In this document: piece after piece, positions 1 through 8,023 of the stretch
How positions within the stretch are numbered: the first letter of the stretch is position 1
How the letters are laid out: each line of letters opens with the position of its first letter
Source: Pseudoxanthomonas sangjuensis
GTDB lineage: Bacteria; Pseudomonadota; Gammaproteobacteria; Xanthomonadales; Xanthomonadaceae
DNA: 50,857 nt
NCBI RefSeq assembly: GCF_010211755.1
Contig: NZ_PDWR01000026.1
Coordinates: 1 to 50,857, forward strand
Reading direction: 5' to 3'
Translations under genes and position numbers: made by a program
The notes under the pieces: generated by a model
What the model was told of the DNA's origin: nothing
The model's database searches: none
Seen by the model: only the letters and a program-made list of their open reading frames with translations

Positions 1-822
1 GCCGCCTCCACCGCCGCCCCAACCACCCCAGTCGCGGTGGCGGGCGTAGCGGCCGGTCGACACCGTGACCAGGCCGAACAGCAAACCGAACACGCCGGCG
101 ATCACGGCGACGGGCCACAACGAGGAGAGCAACCAGGCCACGCCGCCCGACGCGCCGCCGGTCAGCAGGCCGCGCAGGCCCTTCGGCGCGCGGCTGAAGA
201 TGCCGCGCACGATCTGGGCGACGATGAACGCGGCGAACAGGGCGAAGACGAAGCCGCCACCGCCATTGCCGCCCTGGCGGTGGCTGCTGACCGGCTCCGG
301 CAGCGGCTCGCCATCGATGATCTTCACCAGCACCGCGGTCGCGTCGATCAGGCCGCCGCCGTAGTCGCCCGCGCGGAACTTCGGCGCCATGTATTCCTGG
401 ATCACCCGGCTGGCGATCGCGTCGGGAATCGCGCCCTCCAGCCCGTAACCGGTGTGGATGCGCACGCGGCGGTCGTCCTTCGCGACCACGACCAGCACCG
501 CGTCGTCGACCTTCTTGCGGCCGAGCTTCCACTGGTCGAACACGCGCTGGGCGTAGTCGAAGATGTCCTCCGGCTGCGTGGTCGGCACGATCAGCACCTG
601 CAACTGGCTGCCCTTGCGCCGTTGCAGGTCCAGCGCCTGCCGTTCCAACTGCTGCTTCTGCGCCGCGTCGAGCGTGCCGGTGGTATCGACCACCGGCGAC
701 GTCAGCGGCGGGATATCCGCCAATCCGGCCGTCGCCGGCCGCTGCGCCCACGCCGCGGCGCAGGGCAGCAGCAGGCAGGCGAGCAGCAGCCCGTGCCGGA
801 CGTACCGGATGATCGGCGGCAT
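1..822 (-). CDS. TPM-domain membrane protein (YgcG/TPM_phosphatase type), 3' end cut off
   Basis: This reads leftwards and runs off the window edge without a stop, so about 274 residues are visible. It starts at an ATG 13 bases after the lemA stop, so the two genes are probably co-transcribed. The N-terminus is a signal peptide with a hydrophobic stretch ending in AAAWAQ near residue 26. A TPM domain follows (about residues 40-165), with VVDTTGTLDAAQ at its start and VVVAKDDRRVRIHTGYGLEG in its core. After that come a Gly-rich linker and two hydrophobic segments (about 190-260), ending in a Gly/Trp-rich tail that is still open at the edge. LemA plus TPM protein is a common bacterial gene pair of uncertain envelope function. 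Family assignment is firm; biochemical role is unknown. Confidence 0.85.
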   Translation of the reverse strand, partial: MPPIIRYVRHGLLLACLLLPCAAAWAQRPATAGLADIPPLTSPVVDTTGTLDAAQKQQLERQALDLQRRKGSQLQVLIVPTTQPEDIFDYAQRVFDQWKLGRKKVDDAVLVVVAKDDRRVRIHTGYGLEGAIPDAIASRVIQEYMAPKFRAGDYGGGLIDATAVLVKIIDGEPLPEPVSSHRQGGNGGGGFVFALFAAFIVAQIVRGIFSRAPKGLRGLLTGGASGGVAWLLSSLWPVAVIAGVFGLLFGLVTVSTGRYARHRDWGGWGGGGGG

Positions 823-835
823 CCGCGGCCCCGGA

Positions 836-1465
836 TCAGTTCGACGGCGCGGGCTGCGGCTGCGGCGCCTGCTGCGGCGCTGGCGTGCCGAAGTCGACCT
901 GCGGCGCCTCGGAGATCTGCGCTTCGTTCTCGACCGTGAAGTTCGGCTTGGTCTTGTAGCCGAAGACCTTCGCGGTGATCAGCTGCGGGAACGAACGGAT
1001 GTAGGTGTTGTAGTCCTGCACCGTCTGGATGTAGCGCTGGCGCTCGACGCTGATGCGGTTCTCGGTGCCTTCCAGCTGCGCCTGCAATTGCAGGAAGTTC
1101 TGGTCGGCCTTCAACTGCGGATAGTTCTCGCTGACCACCAGCAGGCGGTTGAGCGCGCCCTGCAGCTCGCCCTGCGCGTCCTGGAACGCCTTCAGCGACG
1201 CCGGATCGTCGGCATTGACGTTGATGTTGCCGACCTTGGCGCGCGCGTTGGTCACCTCGGTCAGTACCCGCTCCTCGTGGCTGGCGTAGCCCTTCACCGT
1301 CGCCACCAGGTTCGGCACCAGGTCGGCGCGGCGCTTGTACACGTTGAGCACCTGCGACCAGGCCGCGGCGACCGCCTCGTCCTTCTGCTGGATGGCGTTG
1401 TAGCCGCAGCCCGACAGCAGCGCGACCAGCCCCAGCACCACCAGCGAACGCATGAACAGACGCAT
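836..1465 (-). CDS. lemA: LemA family lipoprotein
   Basis: The 209-residue product has a signal peptide with a lipobox-like end (ALLSGC), so it is probably lipid-anchored. The LemA domain covers nearly the whole remainder: NVYKRRADLVPNLVATVKGY, then a long helical region and an end near SFPQLITAKVFGYK. The tail is Pro/Gln/Ala-rich. Two in-frame ATGs lie close together. The outer one is chosen because GGAGGAG sits a good distance upstream. The TPM gene follows after 13 bases. The family has a membrane-bound antiparallel helix fold and no agreed biochemical function. Identification is by the characteristic central motif. Confidence 0.9.
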   Translation of the reverse strand: MRLFMRSLVVLGLVALLSGCGYNAIQQKDEAVAAAWSQVLNVYKRRADLVPNLVATVKGYASHEERVLTEVTNARAKVGNINVNADDPASLKAFQDAQGELQGALNRLLVVSENYPQLKADQNFLQLQAQLEGTENRISVERQRYIQTVQDYNTYIRSFPQLITAKVFGYKTKPNFTVENEAQISEAPQVDFGTPAPQQAPQPQPAPSN

Positions 1466-1552
1466 GACCGAAACTCCTCCGGGTTGAGTCCGCGCATTGC
1501 AGCATTCCCGCCCGCGCCGCGCAACGGCCCGGGCGGGCGCGTAAAGAATGCG

Positions 1553-2296
1553 TTACGGCACGATCGGGTGCCGGTGCGTCATCGCGCGGCGGCGCATCAT
1601 CAGGTTCAACCACTCGACCATCACCGAGAAGCCCATCGCGAAGTAGATGTACGGCTTCGGCACGTGGATTTCCACGCCGTCGAGGATCAGCACCACGCCG
1701 ATCAGCACGATGAAGGCCAGCGCCAGCATCTTGATCGTCGGGTTGGCGTCGATGAAGCTGCCCAGCGGGTTGGCCGCCAGCAGCATGATCGCCACCGCCA
1801 GCAGGATCGCCACCACCATCACCGGGATGTGCTCGGCGATGCCGACCGCGGTGATCACCGAGTCCAGCGAGAACACGATGTCGATGATCGCGATCTGCAG
1901 GATCACCATGCCGAACACCGCCGAGGCCTTGGTGGTGGCCGGGTCCTTGTCCTCGCCGCCGGTGATCAGCTCGCGGATTTCCATGATCCCCTTCACCAGC
2001 AGGAAGATGCCGCCGAGGATCAGCACCAGGTCGCGGATCGAGATGCCCATGCCGGCGACGCTGAACAGGTCGTGCTGCATCCGCGCCAGGAACGCCAGCG
2101 ACACCAGCAGGGCGATGCGGGTGATGCAGGCCACGGCGATGCCGAGTTTGCGCGCGTACGGGCGGCGCTGCTCGGGCAGGCGGCCGACGGCGATCGAGAT
2201 GAACACCAGGTTGTCGATGCCCAGCACGATCTCCAGTGTGCTCAACGTGACCAGGGTCAGCCACACGTTGGGGTCGGCGAGGAAGTCGAGGTTCAT
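1553..2296 (-). CDS. TerC family integral membrane protein
   Basis: This is a 247-residue polytopic membrane protein with about seven hydrophobic segments. Typical TerC-family motifs are present: LEIVLGIDNLVFISI in the first segment and IAIIDIVFSLDSVITAVG in the fourth, each with the conserved acidic residues expected in the membrane. The frame stays open well upstream, but the ATG giving MNLDFLADP is chosen because it fits the usual family N-terminus. An AAGGG lies about 11 bases ahead of it. Family members are proposed metal (for example manganese) exporters or tellurite-resistance factors; the substrate here is not evident. It lies between dgkA and lemA on the same strand. Confidence 0.85.
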   Translation of the reverse strand: MNLDFLADPNVWLTLVTLSTLEIVLGIDNLVFISIAVGRLPEQRRPYARKLGIAVACITRIALLVSLAFLARMQHDLFSVAGMGISIRDLVLILGGIFLLVKGIMEIRELITGGEDKDPATTKASAVFGMVILQIAIIDIVFSLDSVITAVGIAEHIPVMVVAILLAVAIMLLAANPLGSFIDANPTIKMLALAFIVLIGVVLILDGVEIHVPKPYIYFAMGFSVMVEWLNLMMRRRAMTHRHPIVP

Positions 2297-2337
2297 GCGT
2301 TTGGTAACCCTTGCGAAGTCGGTATCGGGATTGCGGA

Positions 2338-2718
2338 TCAGAAGAATTTCGGGCCCACGATGGCGCCCCAGCACAGCAGCACGTTCAGCATCAGCACGAA
2401 CACCGCCGCCGAACCCATGTCCTTGGCGCGCCCGGCCAACTCGTGGTACTCGGAGCCGTAGCGTTCGATCACCGCCTCCACCGCCGAGTTCAGCAGCTCG
2501 ACGCTGAGCACCAGCAACATCGAGCCGATCAGCAGCACGCGCTCGACCGCGTTGCCGCCCAGCCACCAGGCCAGCGGCGCGAGCACCACGAACAGGTAGG
2601 CCTCGAGGCGGAACGACGATTCGTGCAGCCACGCCGCGCGCAGGCCCTGCAGCGACCACTTAGCGGCCTTGAGCATGCGCGACGGCCCGCGCGGCAGGTG
2701 TCCGAATTCGTCGGCCAT
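2338..2718 (-). CDS. dgkA: diacylglycerol kinase (DgkA type)
   Basis: The 126-residue protein matches the small trimeric membrane diacylglycerol kinase family in length and motif order. It would phosphorylate diacylglycerol to phosphatidic acid at the inner membrane, recycling lipid left from periplasmic glucan or LPS modification. Three hydrophobic segments are visible. The catalytic block SVELLNSAVEAVIERYG (Glu74, Asn77, Glu81) and AGRAKDMGSAA (Lys99-Asp100) are intact. It is first in a minus-strand run towards the TerC gene, with a 41-base gap. Confidence 0.93.
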   Translation of the reverse strand: MADEFGHLPRGPSRMLKAAKWSLQGLRAAWLHESSFRLEAYLFVVLAPLAWWLGGNAVERVLLIGSMLLVLSVELLNSAVEAVIERYGSEYHELAGRAKDMGSAAVFVLMLNVLLCWGAIVGPKFF

Positions 2719-2945
2719 GGGCTCAGCCCCCGCGACGCCGGCGTGGGCGGGGAGTCGTTGGACGGGCGGGCATCGGCAGGCCGGAATCGGTCATGGGAAG
2801 CGCGATTTTGCCACAACACGGCGCACGGGCCGGCCGGATTGCCACGCACGTCGCCGCCGGATCAGTCCAGCGGGCCCGCGGGCCATGGAAGACGCACCCG
2901 CGGATCGAGTGCGCAAGTGCTTGATCCGGCGCGAGCCGGGAGCGT

Positions 2946-2975
2946 TTGGAAGGATTCCCCCGGCATTGCCATAAT
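2946..2975 (+). promoter_or_regulatory. candidate sigma70-like promoter for the SGNH lipoprotein gene
   Basis: TTGGAA (2946-2951), an 18-base spacer and CATAAT (2970-2975) lie 26 bases before the ATG at 3002. An imperfect inverted repeat (ggttttcc/gggaaacc) sits between the -10 and the start codon. The rest of the 2719-3001 gap holds nothing else I recognise. Confidence 0.4.
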
Positions 2976-3001
2976 CCGGTTTTCCACCGGGAAACCCGCA
3001 C

Positions 3002-3709
3002 ATGTCCGCGACACTGCGCCACGGCCTCGCCGCCCTGCTTGCCCTGGTCCTGCTGGCCGGCTGCACCGCCGCGCCGCCGCCGAAGCCGCCGCTGCAGGTA
3101 CCGGCCACGGTTTCCAGCACCGACTGGGAACGCGACATGCAGCGCTTCGCCGCCGAGGACGCGGCGAACCCGCCGCCGAAGGGCGCGGTACTGTTCGTCG
3201 GCAGCTCGTCGATCCGGATGTGGGCGACCCTGGCGCAGGACTTCCCCGGCATCGCGGTCGTCAACCGCGGCTTCGGCGGTTCCGAGATCCGCGACAGCAC
3301 CTGGTACGCCGACCGCATCGTCGTGCCCTACGCACCGCGCACGATCGTGTTCTATGCCGGCGAGAACGACATCAACAGCGGCCGCAGCCCGCAACAGGTG
3401 CTGGGCGACTTCCGCGCCTTCGTCGAACGCGTGCGCCGCGACCTGCCGCGCGTGCGCATCGTGCTGGTGTCGATCAAGCCGAGTCCGCTGCGCGCGGCGC
3501 AACTGCCGGCGCAGCGCGAGGCCAACGCGCTGCTGCGCGAGGAAATCGCGCGGACGCGGAACGCCGCGTTCGTCGACGTGGCCACGCCGATGCTCGGCGC
3601 CGACGGCCAGCCGCGCGCGGAACTGTTCATCGAGGACCGCCTGCACATGAACCATGCCGGTTACGACATCTGGCGCGGGCTGATCGCGCCGCTGCTGCAG
3701 CCGCGATGA
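3002..3709 (+). CDS. SGNH/GDSL-type hydrolase lipoprotein
   Basis: The 235-residue product has a signal peptide ending in the lipobox LLAGC (Cys21), so it is probably a lipoprotein. The SGNH hydrolase blocks appear in order: FVGSSSIRMW (about 65-74, holding the nucleophilic Ser), the RGFGGSEI glycine block, AGENDI (Asn block) and EDRLHMN (Asp212 and His215 of the triad). This predicts an esterase or acyl-hydrolase acting in the envelope, substrate unknown. The gene is alone on the plus strand, divergent from dgkA, with the VOC gene 82 bases downstream. Confidence 0.88.
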   Translation: MSATLRHGLAALLALVLLAGCTAAPPPKPPLQVPATVSSTDWERDMQRFAAEDAANPPPKGAVLFVGSSSIRMWATLAQDFPGIAVVNRGFGGSEIRDSTWYADRIVVPYAPRTIVFYAGENDINSGRSPQQVLGDFRAFVERVRRDLPRVRIVLVSIKPSPLRAAQLPAQREANALLREEIARTRNAAFVDVATPMLGADGQPRAELFIEDRLHMNHAGYDIWRGLIAPLLQPR

Positions 3710-3791
3710 TTGCGACGAGCGGCATGCGCCGGTAACGCCGGCGTAACCCCGGCGGGAGTAGGTTGGCCTTCCCCCGCAACGGAGCACGGCC

Positions 3792-4277
3792 ATGAACGCG
3801 CAACACCCCGCCGTCGGCTTCATGCCCGACGGTTACCACAGCGTCACCGCCTACCTGATCGTCGACGACGCCGCGAAGGCGCTCGACTTCTACCGCGACG
3901 CCTTCGGCGCGAGCGAACTGTTCCGCCTGCCGATGGGCGACAAGATCGGCCACGCCGAGATCCAGATCGGCGACACCCGGGTCATGCTGGCCGACGAATT
4001 CCCGCAGATGAACGCGCTGTCGCCGACCCACCGCGGCGGCGCCACCGCCAGCTTCATGATCTACGTCGAAGACGCCGACGCCGCCTGGGCGAAGGCGATC
4101 AAGGCCGGCGCGAAGGCCGATCGGCCGGTCACCGACGAATTCTGGGGCGACCGCATCGGCACCGTGGTCGACCCGTTCGGCCACAAGTGGTCGCTGGCCA
4201 CGCACATCGAGGAAGTGGCGCCGGAGGAAATGCAGCGGCGCATGGCGGCGTGGTCGCAGGCGCAGGCGTCGGCCTGA
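3792..4277 (+). CDS. VOC family protein (PhnB/glyoxalase-like)
   Basis: The 161-residue protein has two VOC half-modules. The first starts at YLIVDDAAKALDFYRDAFGA and contains GHAEIQIGDTRVMLADE. The second contains MIYVEDADAAWAKAIKAGA and ends in GTVVDPFGHKWSLATH. This is the usual layout of the PhnB-like (DUF1428/3-demethylubiquinone methyltransferase-like) branch of the vicinal oxygen chelate superfamily. GGAG precedes the ATG at a suitable distance. The substrate cannot be told from sequence: members range from glyoxalases to antibiotic-binding proteins. A REP-like hairpin follows the stop codon. Confidence 0.85.
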   Translation: MNAQHPAVGFMPDGYHSVTAYLIVDDAAKALDFYRDAFGASELFRLPMGDKIGHAEIQIGDTRVMLADEFPQMNALSPTHRGGATASFMIYVEDADAAWAKAIKAGAKADRPVTDEFWGDRIGTVVDPFGHKWSLATHIEEVAPEEMQRRMAAWSQAQASA

Positions 4278-4281
4278 ACCG

Positions 4282-4360
4282 TCTCTTCCCGTCCGCGGGA
4301 GAAGGAAGGCTTGCAAACGATTCGAGGGCAGGCCCTTCTCCCGCGTGCGGGAGAAGGGCC
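4282..4360. repeat. REP-like hairpin pair
   Basis: Between the convergent VOC and ABC-permease genes are two related palindromes. The first (about 4282-4303) is imperfect. The second (4331-4360) is a perfect 14-base stem, ggcccttctcccgc against gcgggagaagggcc, with only gt between the arms. The same core recurs at 34632, 37381, 37482 and 47071, so it is a dispersed family. It could also end transcription of both genes. Confidence 0.75.
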
Positions 4361-4365
4361 ATCCA

Positions 4366-5601
4366 TTACTGCTGCCGCAACGCCTCGATCGGATCGAGCA
4401 GCGAGGCCTTGCGCGCCGGGTAGTAGCCGAAGAACAGGCCGGTGGCGATCGAGAACGCCGCCGCCAGCGCCACCACCTGCCCGTTCAGCGCCACCGGCAG
4501 TTCGCTGACCTTGCCGACGATCAGCGCGCCGGCGATGCCGATGACGATGCCGATGGCGCCGCCGATCAGCGAGATCAGCATCGCCTCGGCGAGGAACTGC
4601 CGGCGCACGTCCGACGGTCCCGCGCCGACCGCCATGCGCAATCCGATCTCGCGGATGCGTTCGGTCACCGAGACCAGCATGATGTTCATGATGCCGATGC
4701 CGCCGATCACCAGGCAGATCGTCGCCACCGCGCCGAGCAGCTTCGACATCAGGCTGGTGGTCGCGGTGCGGGTCGCGACGATTTCGCTGATGTTGCGCAC
4801 CCGGAAGTCGTCCTCGGCGCCGGGCGCGATCCGGTGGCGCTGGCGCAGCAGCGACTCGACCTCGCCCTGCACGTATTCCAGGTCGTCGGCGTCGGTCACG
4901 GTCAGCGCGACCTGCATCACCGCGCCGGCCGGCAGGCCCATCGCGCCCATCAGGCGGCGGCGCGCGGTTTCCAGCGGCACCATCACCACGTCGTCCTGGT
5001 CCTGGCCGAACCCGCCCTGCCCCTTCGGCGCCAGCGTACCGACCACGGTGAACGGCACCCGGCCCAGGCGGATGGTCTGGCCGATGCCGCTGTCCTCGCC
5101 GAACAGCGTGCGCCGCACCGTGTCGCCGAGGATCACCACCTTGCCGGCGCCGGAGTAGTCCTGCGCGTTGAAGCCCTCGCCGTTGGCAAGGGTCCAGCCG
5201 TTGATGTCGAAGAATTCCGGCTGCACGCCCTGCCAGCTGGTCGAGGCGTTGTTCTCCGCGTACACCACCTGGGTGCTGCCGCGCAGCGCGCCGGCGACGT
5301 ACTGCACTTCGGGGATCTCGTTGCGGATCGCCTCGACGTCGCCCGCGTTGAGGGTGAAGAAGCTGCTGGCGCTCATCCGCACGCCGCCGGCGCCGCGGCC
5401 GCCGGACGGGCCGATGTCGAGGCGCTGCGAACCCAGCCCGGACACCATCTTGTCGATCTCACGCTGCGTGCCCTGGCCCACCGAGACCATCACGATCACC
5501 GCGGCGATGCCGATGATCACGCCCAGCGAAGTCAGCGCGCTGCGCATCCAGTTGCCGCGCAGGGCGAACACGGCGGTGCGGAGGATGTCGAGGAAGTTCA
5601 T
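4366..5601 (-). CDS. MacB-like ABC transporter permease
   Basis: This 411-residue inner-membrane permease has the MacB/FtsX layout. There is one N-terminal transmembrane segment (SLGVIIGIAAVIVMVSVG), a large periplasmic domain (about 45-270), and three C-terminal segments with the signature GGIGIMNIMLVSVTERIREIG and the ending GYYPARKASLLDPIEALR. Here the nucleotide-binding domain is a separate protein encoded just upstream. The start ATG overlaps the stop of the ATPase gene by four bases (ATGA). With the ATPase and adaptor it should form a tripartite efflux or lipoprotein-type exporter working with a TolC-like outer-membrane channel, which is not encoded here. Confidence 0.9.
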   Translation of the reverse strand: MNFLDILRTAVFALRGNWMRSALTSLGVIIGIAAVIVMVSVGQGTQREIDKMVSGLGSQRLDIGPSGGRGAGGVRMSASSFFTLNAGDVEAIRNEIPEVQYVAGALRGSTQVVYAENNASTSWQGVQPEFFDINGWTLANGEGFNAQDYSGAGKVVILGDTVRRTLFGEDSGIGQTIRLGRVPFTVVGTLAPKGQGGFGQDQDDVVMVPLETARRRLMGAMGLPAGAVMQVALTVTDADDLEYVQGEVESLLRQRHRIAPGAEDDFRVRNISEIVATRTATTSLMSKLLGAVATICLVIGGIGIMNIMLVSVTERIREIGLRMAVGAGPSDVRRQFLAEAMLISLIGGAIGIVIGIAGALIVGKVSELPVALNGQVVALAAAFSIATGLFFGYYPARKASLLDPIEALRQQ

Positions 5602-6320
5602 GCCGCGACTCCTTCGCCCGCATGCAGCTCGCCGTCCCGCATCACCAGCGTGTAGTCGGCGTGCGCGGCCACGTCGGGGTCGTGGGTGATCAGGATGACG
5701 GTGTGGCCCTGGTCGCGCAGGCGCTTGAACAGCGCGAGGATCTCCTCGCCGGTCTTGCTGTCGAGCGCGCCGGTCGGTTCGTCGGCGAGTACGATCGGCG
5801 GCTCGTTGATCAGCGCGCGCGCGATCGCCACGCGCTGCTGCTGGCCGCCGGACAGCTCGCTGGGACGGTGCCCGGCGCGTTCGGCCAGGCCGACCGCCGC
5901 CAGCGCCTTCTGCGCGCGCTCGTTGCGTTCGCGCACCGGCACGTTGGCGTAGCCCAGCGGCATCGCCACGTTCTCCAGCGCGCTCATCCGCGGCAGCAGG
6001 TTGAAGCCCTGGAACACGAAGCCGATCTTGTCCAGGCGCAGCTCCGCCAGTTCCTCGGCGTCGAGCTTCGACACGTCGGCGCCGTCGCAAAAGTAGCTGC
6101 CGGAAGTCGGCGTGTCGAGGCAGCCGATCAGGTTCATCAGCGTCGACTTGCCGGAACCGGACGGGCCCATGATCGCGACGAAGTCGCCGCGCTGCACGCG
6201 CATGTCCACGCCCTTCAGCGCGACCACCTCCGCTTCCGTGCCCGGCGAATAGACCTTGCCGAGGCCGCGTATGTCGATGACCGGCACCGCGTCCGCCGCC
6301 GGCGCAACCTGCGCGTTCAT
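5598..6320 (-). CDS. MacB-like ABC transporter ATP-binding protein
   Basis: The 240-residue ATPase carries every motif of an active ABC nucleotide-binding domain: Walker A GPSGSGKST (52-60), Q-loop FVFQGFNLLP, signature LSGGQ (156-160), Walker B IVLADEP (176-182) and H-loop ILITHD. It belongs to the MacB/LolD/FtsE branch. Start and stop both overlap the neighbouring genes by four bases (ATGA), so adaptor, ATPase and permease are translationally coupled. It would power the permease encoded downstream. Substrate is not evident. Confidence 0.93.
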   Translation of the reverse strand: MNAQVAPAADAVPVIDIRGLGKVYSPGTEAEVVALKGVDMRVQRGDFVAIMGPSGSGKSTLMNLIGCLDTPTSGSYFCDGADVSKLDAEELAELRLDKIGFVFQGFNLLPRMSALENVAMPLGYANVPVRERNERAQKALAAVGLAERAGHRPSELSGGQQQRVAIARALINEPPIVLADEPTGALDSKTGEEILALFKRLRDQGHTVILITHDPDVAAHADYTLVMRDGELHAGEGVAA

Positions 6321-7852
6321 TCCTTGCCCTTGGCGCGCTCGCCGGTGACGACCAGGTCGCCGGCCTTGAGGCCGCCGCCGGAAACCTCGGTGTCGGTGCC
6401 GTCGCTGGCGCCCAGCCGCACCATCACCGGCTGCGGCTTGCCGTCGACCAGCTTGTACAGCGTGGCGCGCTTGGCGTTGACCAGCGCCGACAGCGCGGCG
6501 TCCCACTGCTTCTTCTGCCCGTCGTCCAGGGTGTCGCGGAACGCGGCGAAGTCCTGCTTGAAGCGCTCGGCCATGCGCTGGCGCAGTTGCGCCTCGAGGT
6601 TGCCGGCGTTGCCGCCGCCCATCACCATGACCATGCCGGGCGGGCCGAAGCCGCCGCCCTGGGTCTGCCGCTGGCGCGCCTGCTGGCGCTGCTTCACCGC
6701 CGCGACCGCGGCGTCGAACGCGGCCTGCTGGTTCGCATCGACCTTCATTTCGGCCACGGCGCGCGCCAGGTCGTCGGTGATGCCGCCGCCGCGCGGGCCG
6801 CCTTGCGCCGGGCGCTGCTGCCCGCCGCCCAGCGGCGCGGCCGGCAGCGAATTGTCGGTCGGCTTGTAGCGCAACGCGGCGTTCGACAGCTTCAGCACGC
6901 CCTCGCGCTTGCTGACCTCGATCTCGGCGTTGACGGTCAGGCCCGGCAGCAGCGTGCCGTCGCCGTTGTCGACGGTGACCACCACCGGATAGGTGACGAC
7001 ATTGTTCGTCGTCGTCGCCGCGAGCCGCACCTGCTCGACCGTGCCCTTGAACTTGCGGTCGGGGAAGGCGTCGGCGGTGAAGCTGACGGTCTGCCCGACC
7101 TTGACCTGGCCGATGTCGGCCTCGTCGACGGCCAGCTCGATCTTCATCTTCGCCAGGTCCTCGGCGATGGTGAACAGTTCCGGCGCCTGCAGGCTGGCGG
7201 CGACGGTCTGGCCGCGCTCGATGCTGCGGGTCAGCACCACGCCGTCGACCGGCGAACGGATCACGGTGCGGTCGATGTTGACCTGGGTGTTCTTCAGCGA
7301 AGCGGTCTGCTGGCTGATCGATGCCTGCGCCGAATTGACCTGGGCGCGCGCGGCGTCCAGCGTGGCGCGGGCCAGGTCGACGTCGCTCTGCGCCACCAGC
7401 TTCTGCCTGCCGAGCTCGGCCTTGCGCTGGTAGTCGAGTTCGGCGTTCTTCAGCGTGGCCCGGGCGTTGCGCAGCGAAGCCCGCGCGCTGGCGATCTGCG
7501 CGCTGCCCTGCTCGTACTGCGCCCGGTAGGTGCTCGGGTCGATCCGTGCCAGCACGTCGCCCTTCTTCACCGGGCTGTTGTAGTCGACCAGCACCTCGGT
7601 GACCTGGCCGGAGATCTGGCTGCCGACGGTGACCGTGGAGATGGCGCTGAGCGTGCCGGTGGACGAAATCGCCACGCGGATGTCGCCCTGCTCGACCGCG
7701 GCGGTGCGGTACGCGCCCTCCGCGGCATCGGCCTTGTGGACACGCCAGTACCACAGGCCGGCGAGCAGCGCGGCGGCGACCACGGCGGCGATGGCGTAAC
7801 GGGAAAACAGCAGGCTGCGGGCGCGCGACGGACTGCGGGGGCTTCGGCTCAT
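6317..7852 (-). CDS. MacA-like periplasmic adaptor with a Spy/CpxP-like helical insert
   Basis: The 511-residue membrane-fusion protein has an N-terminal anchor (about 18-36), the biotinyl-lipoyl half-motif SQISGQVTEVLVDYNSPVKKG (start near 78), a long coiled coil (about 110-190), the second half-motif RSPVDGVVLTRSIERGQTV and a beta-barrel domain. It is roughly 130 residues longer than common MacA proteins. The extra part (about 336-465) is Gly/Gln-rich and helical, and includes LDDGQKKQWDAAL, which resembles the LTxxQ repeats of Spy/CpxP. It should link the inner-membrane ABC permease to an outer-membrane channel. No convincing Shine-Dalgarno precedes the ATG. Confidence 0.88.
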   Translation of the reverse strand: MSRSPRSPSRARSLLFSRYAIAAVVAAALLAGLWYWRVHKADAAEGAYRTAAVEQGDIRVAISSTGTLSAISTVTVGSQISGQVTEVLVDYNSPVKKGDVLARIDPSTYRAQYEQGSAQIASARASLRNARATLKNAELDYQRKAELGRQKLVAQSDVDLARATLDAARAQVNSAQASISQQTASLKNTQVNIDRTVIRSPVDGVVLTRSIERGQTVAASLQAPELFTIAEDLAKMKIELAVDEADIGQVKVGQTVSFTADAFPDRKFKGTVEQVRLAATTTNNVVTYPVVVTVDNGDGTLLPGLTVNAEIEVSKREGVLKLSNAALRYKPTDNSLPAAPLGGGQQRPAQGGPRGGGITDDLARAVAEMKVDANQQAAFDAAVAAVKQRQQARQRQTQGGGFGPPGMVMVMGGGNAGNLEAQLRQRMAERFKQDFAAFRDTLDDGQKKQWDAALSALVNAKRATLYKLVDGKPQPVMVRLGASDGTDTEVSGGGLKAGDLVVTGERAKGKE

Positions 7853-8023
7853 GGGGAGGGCGATGGTCGGGAATCGGGTTGTCGCCGACGCTAACGCACG
7901 TCGACGGCATGCGTTGACAGCATTCCGTGGGCAAGGGTTCCCGGGTCCGGTTCCGTTGCCGGCGGGACAGGCCCCACCGTGGGTGGCCGCGGGGGATGTC
8001 CCGGGGCGGAGGACGGCGATCCG

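Noticed and set aside
7853..8023. TTGACA at about 7913 on the plus strand as a promoter
   Set aside because: No plus-strand gene follows, and no good -10 lies at the right distance.
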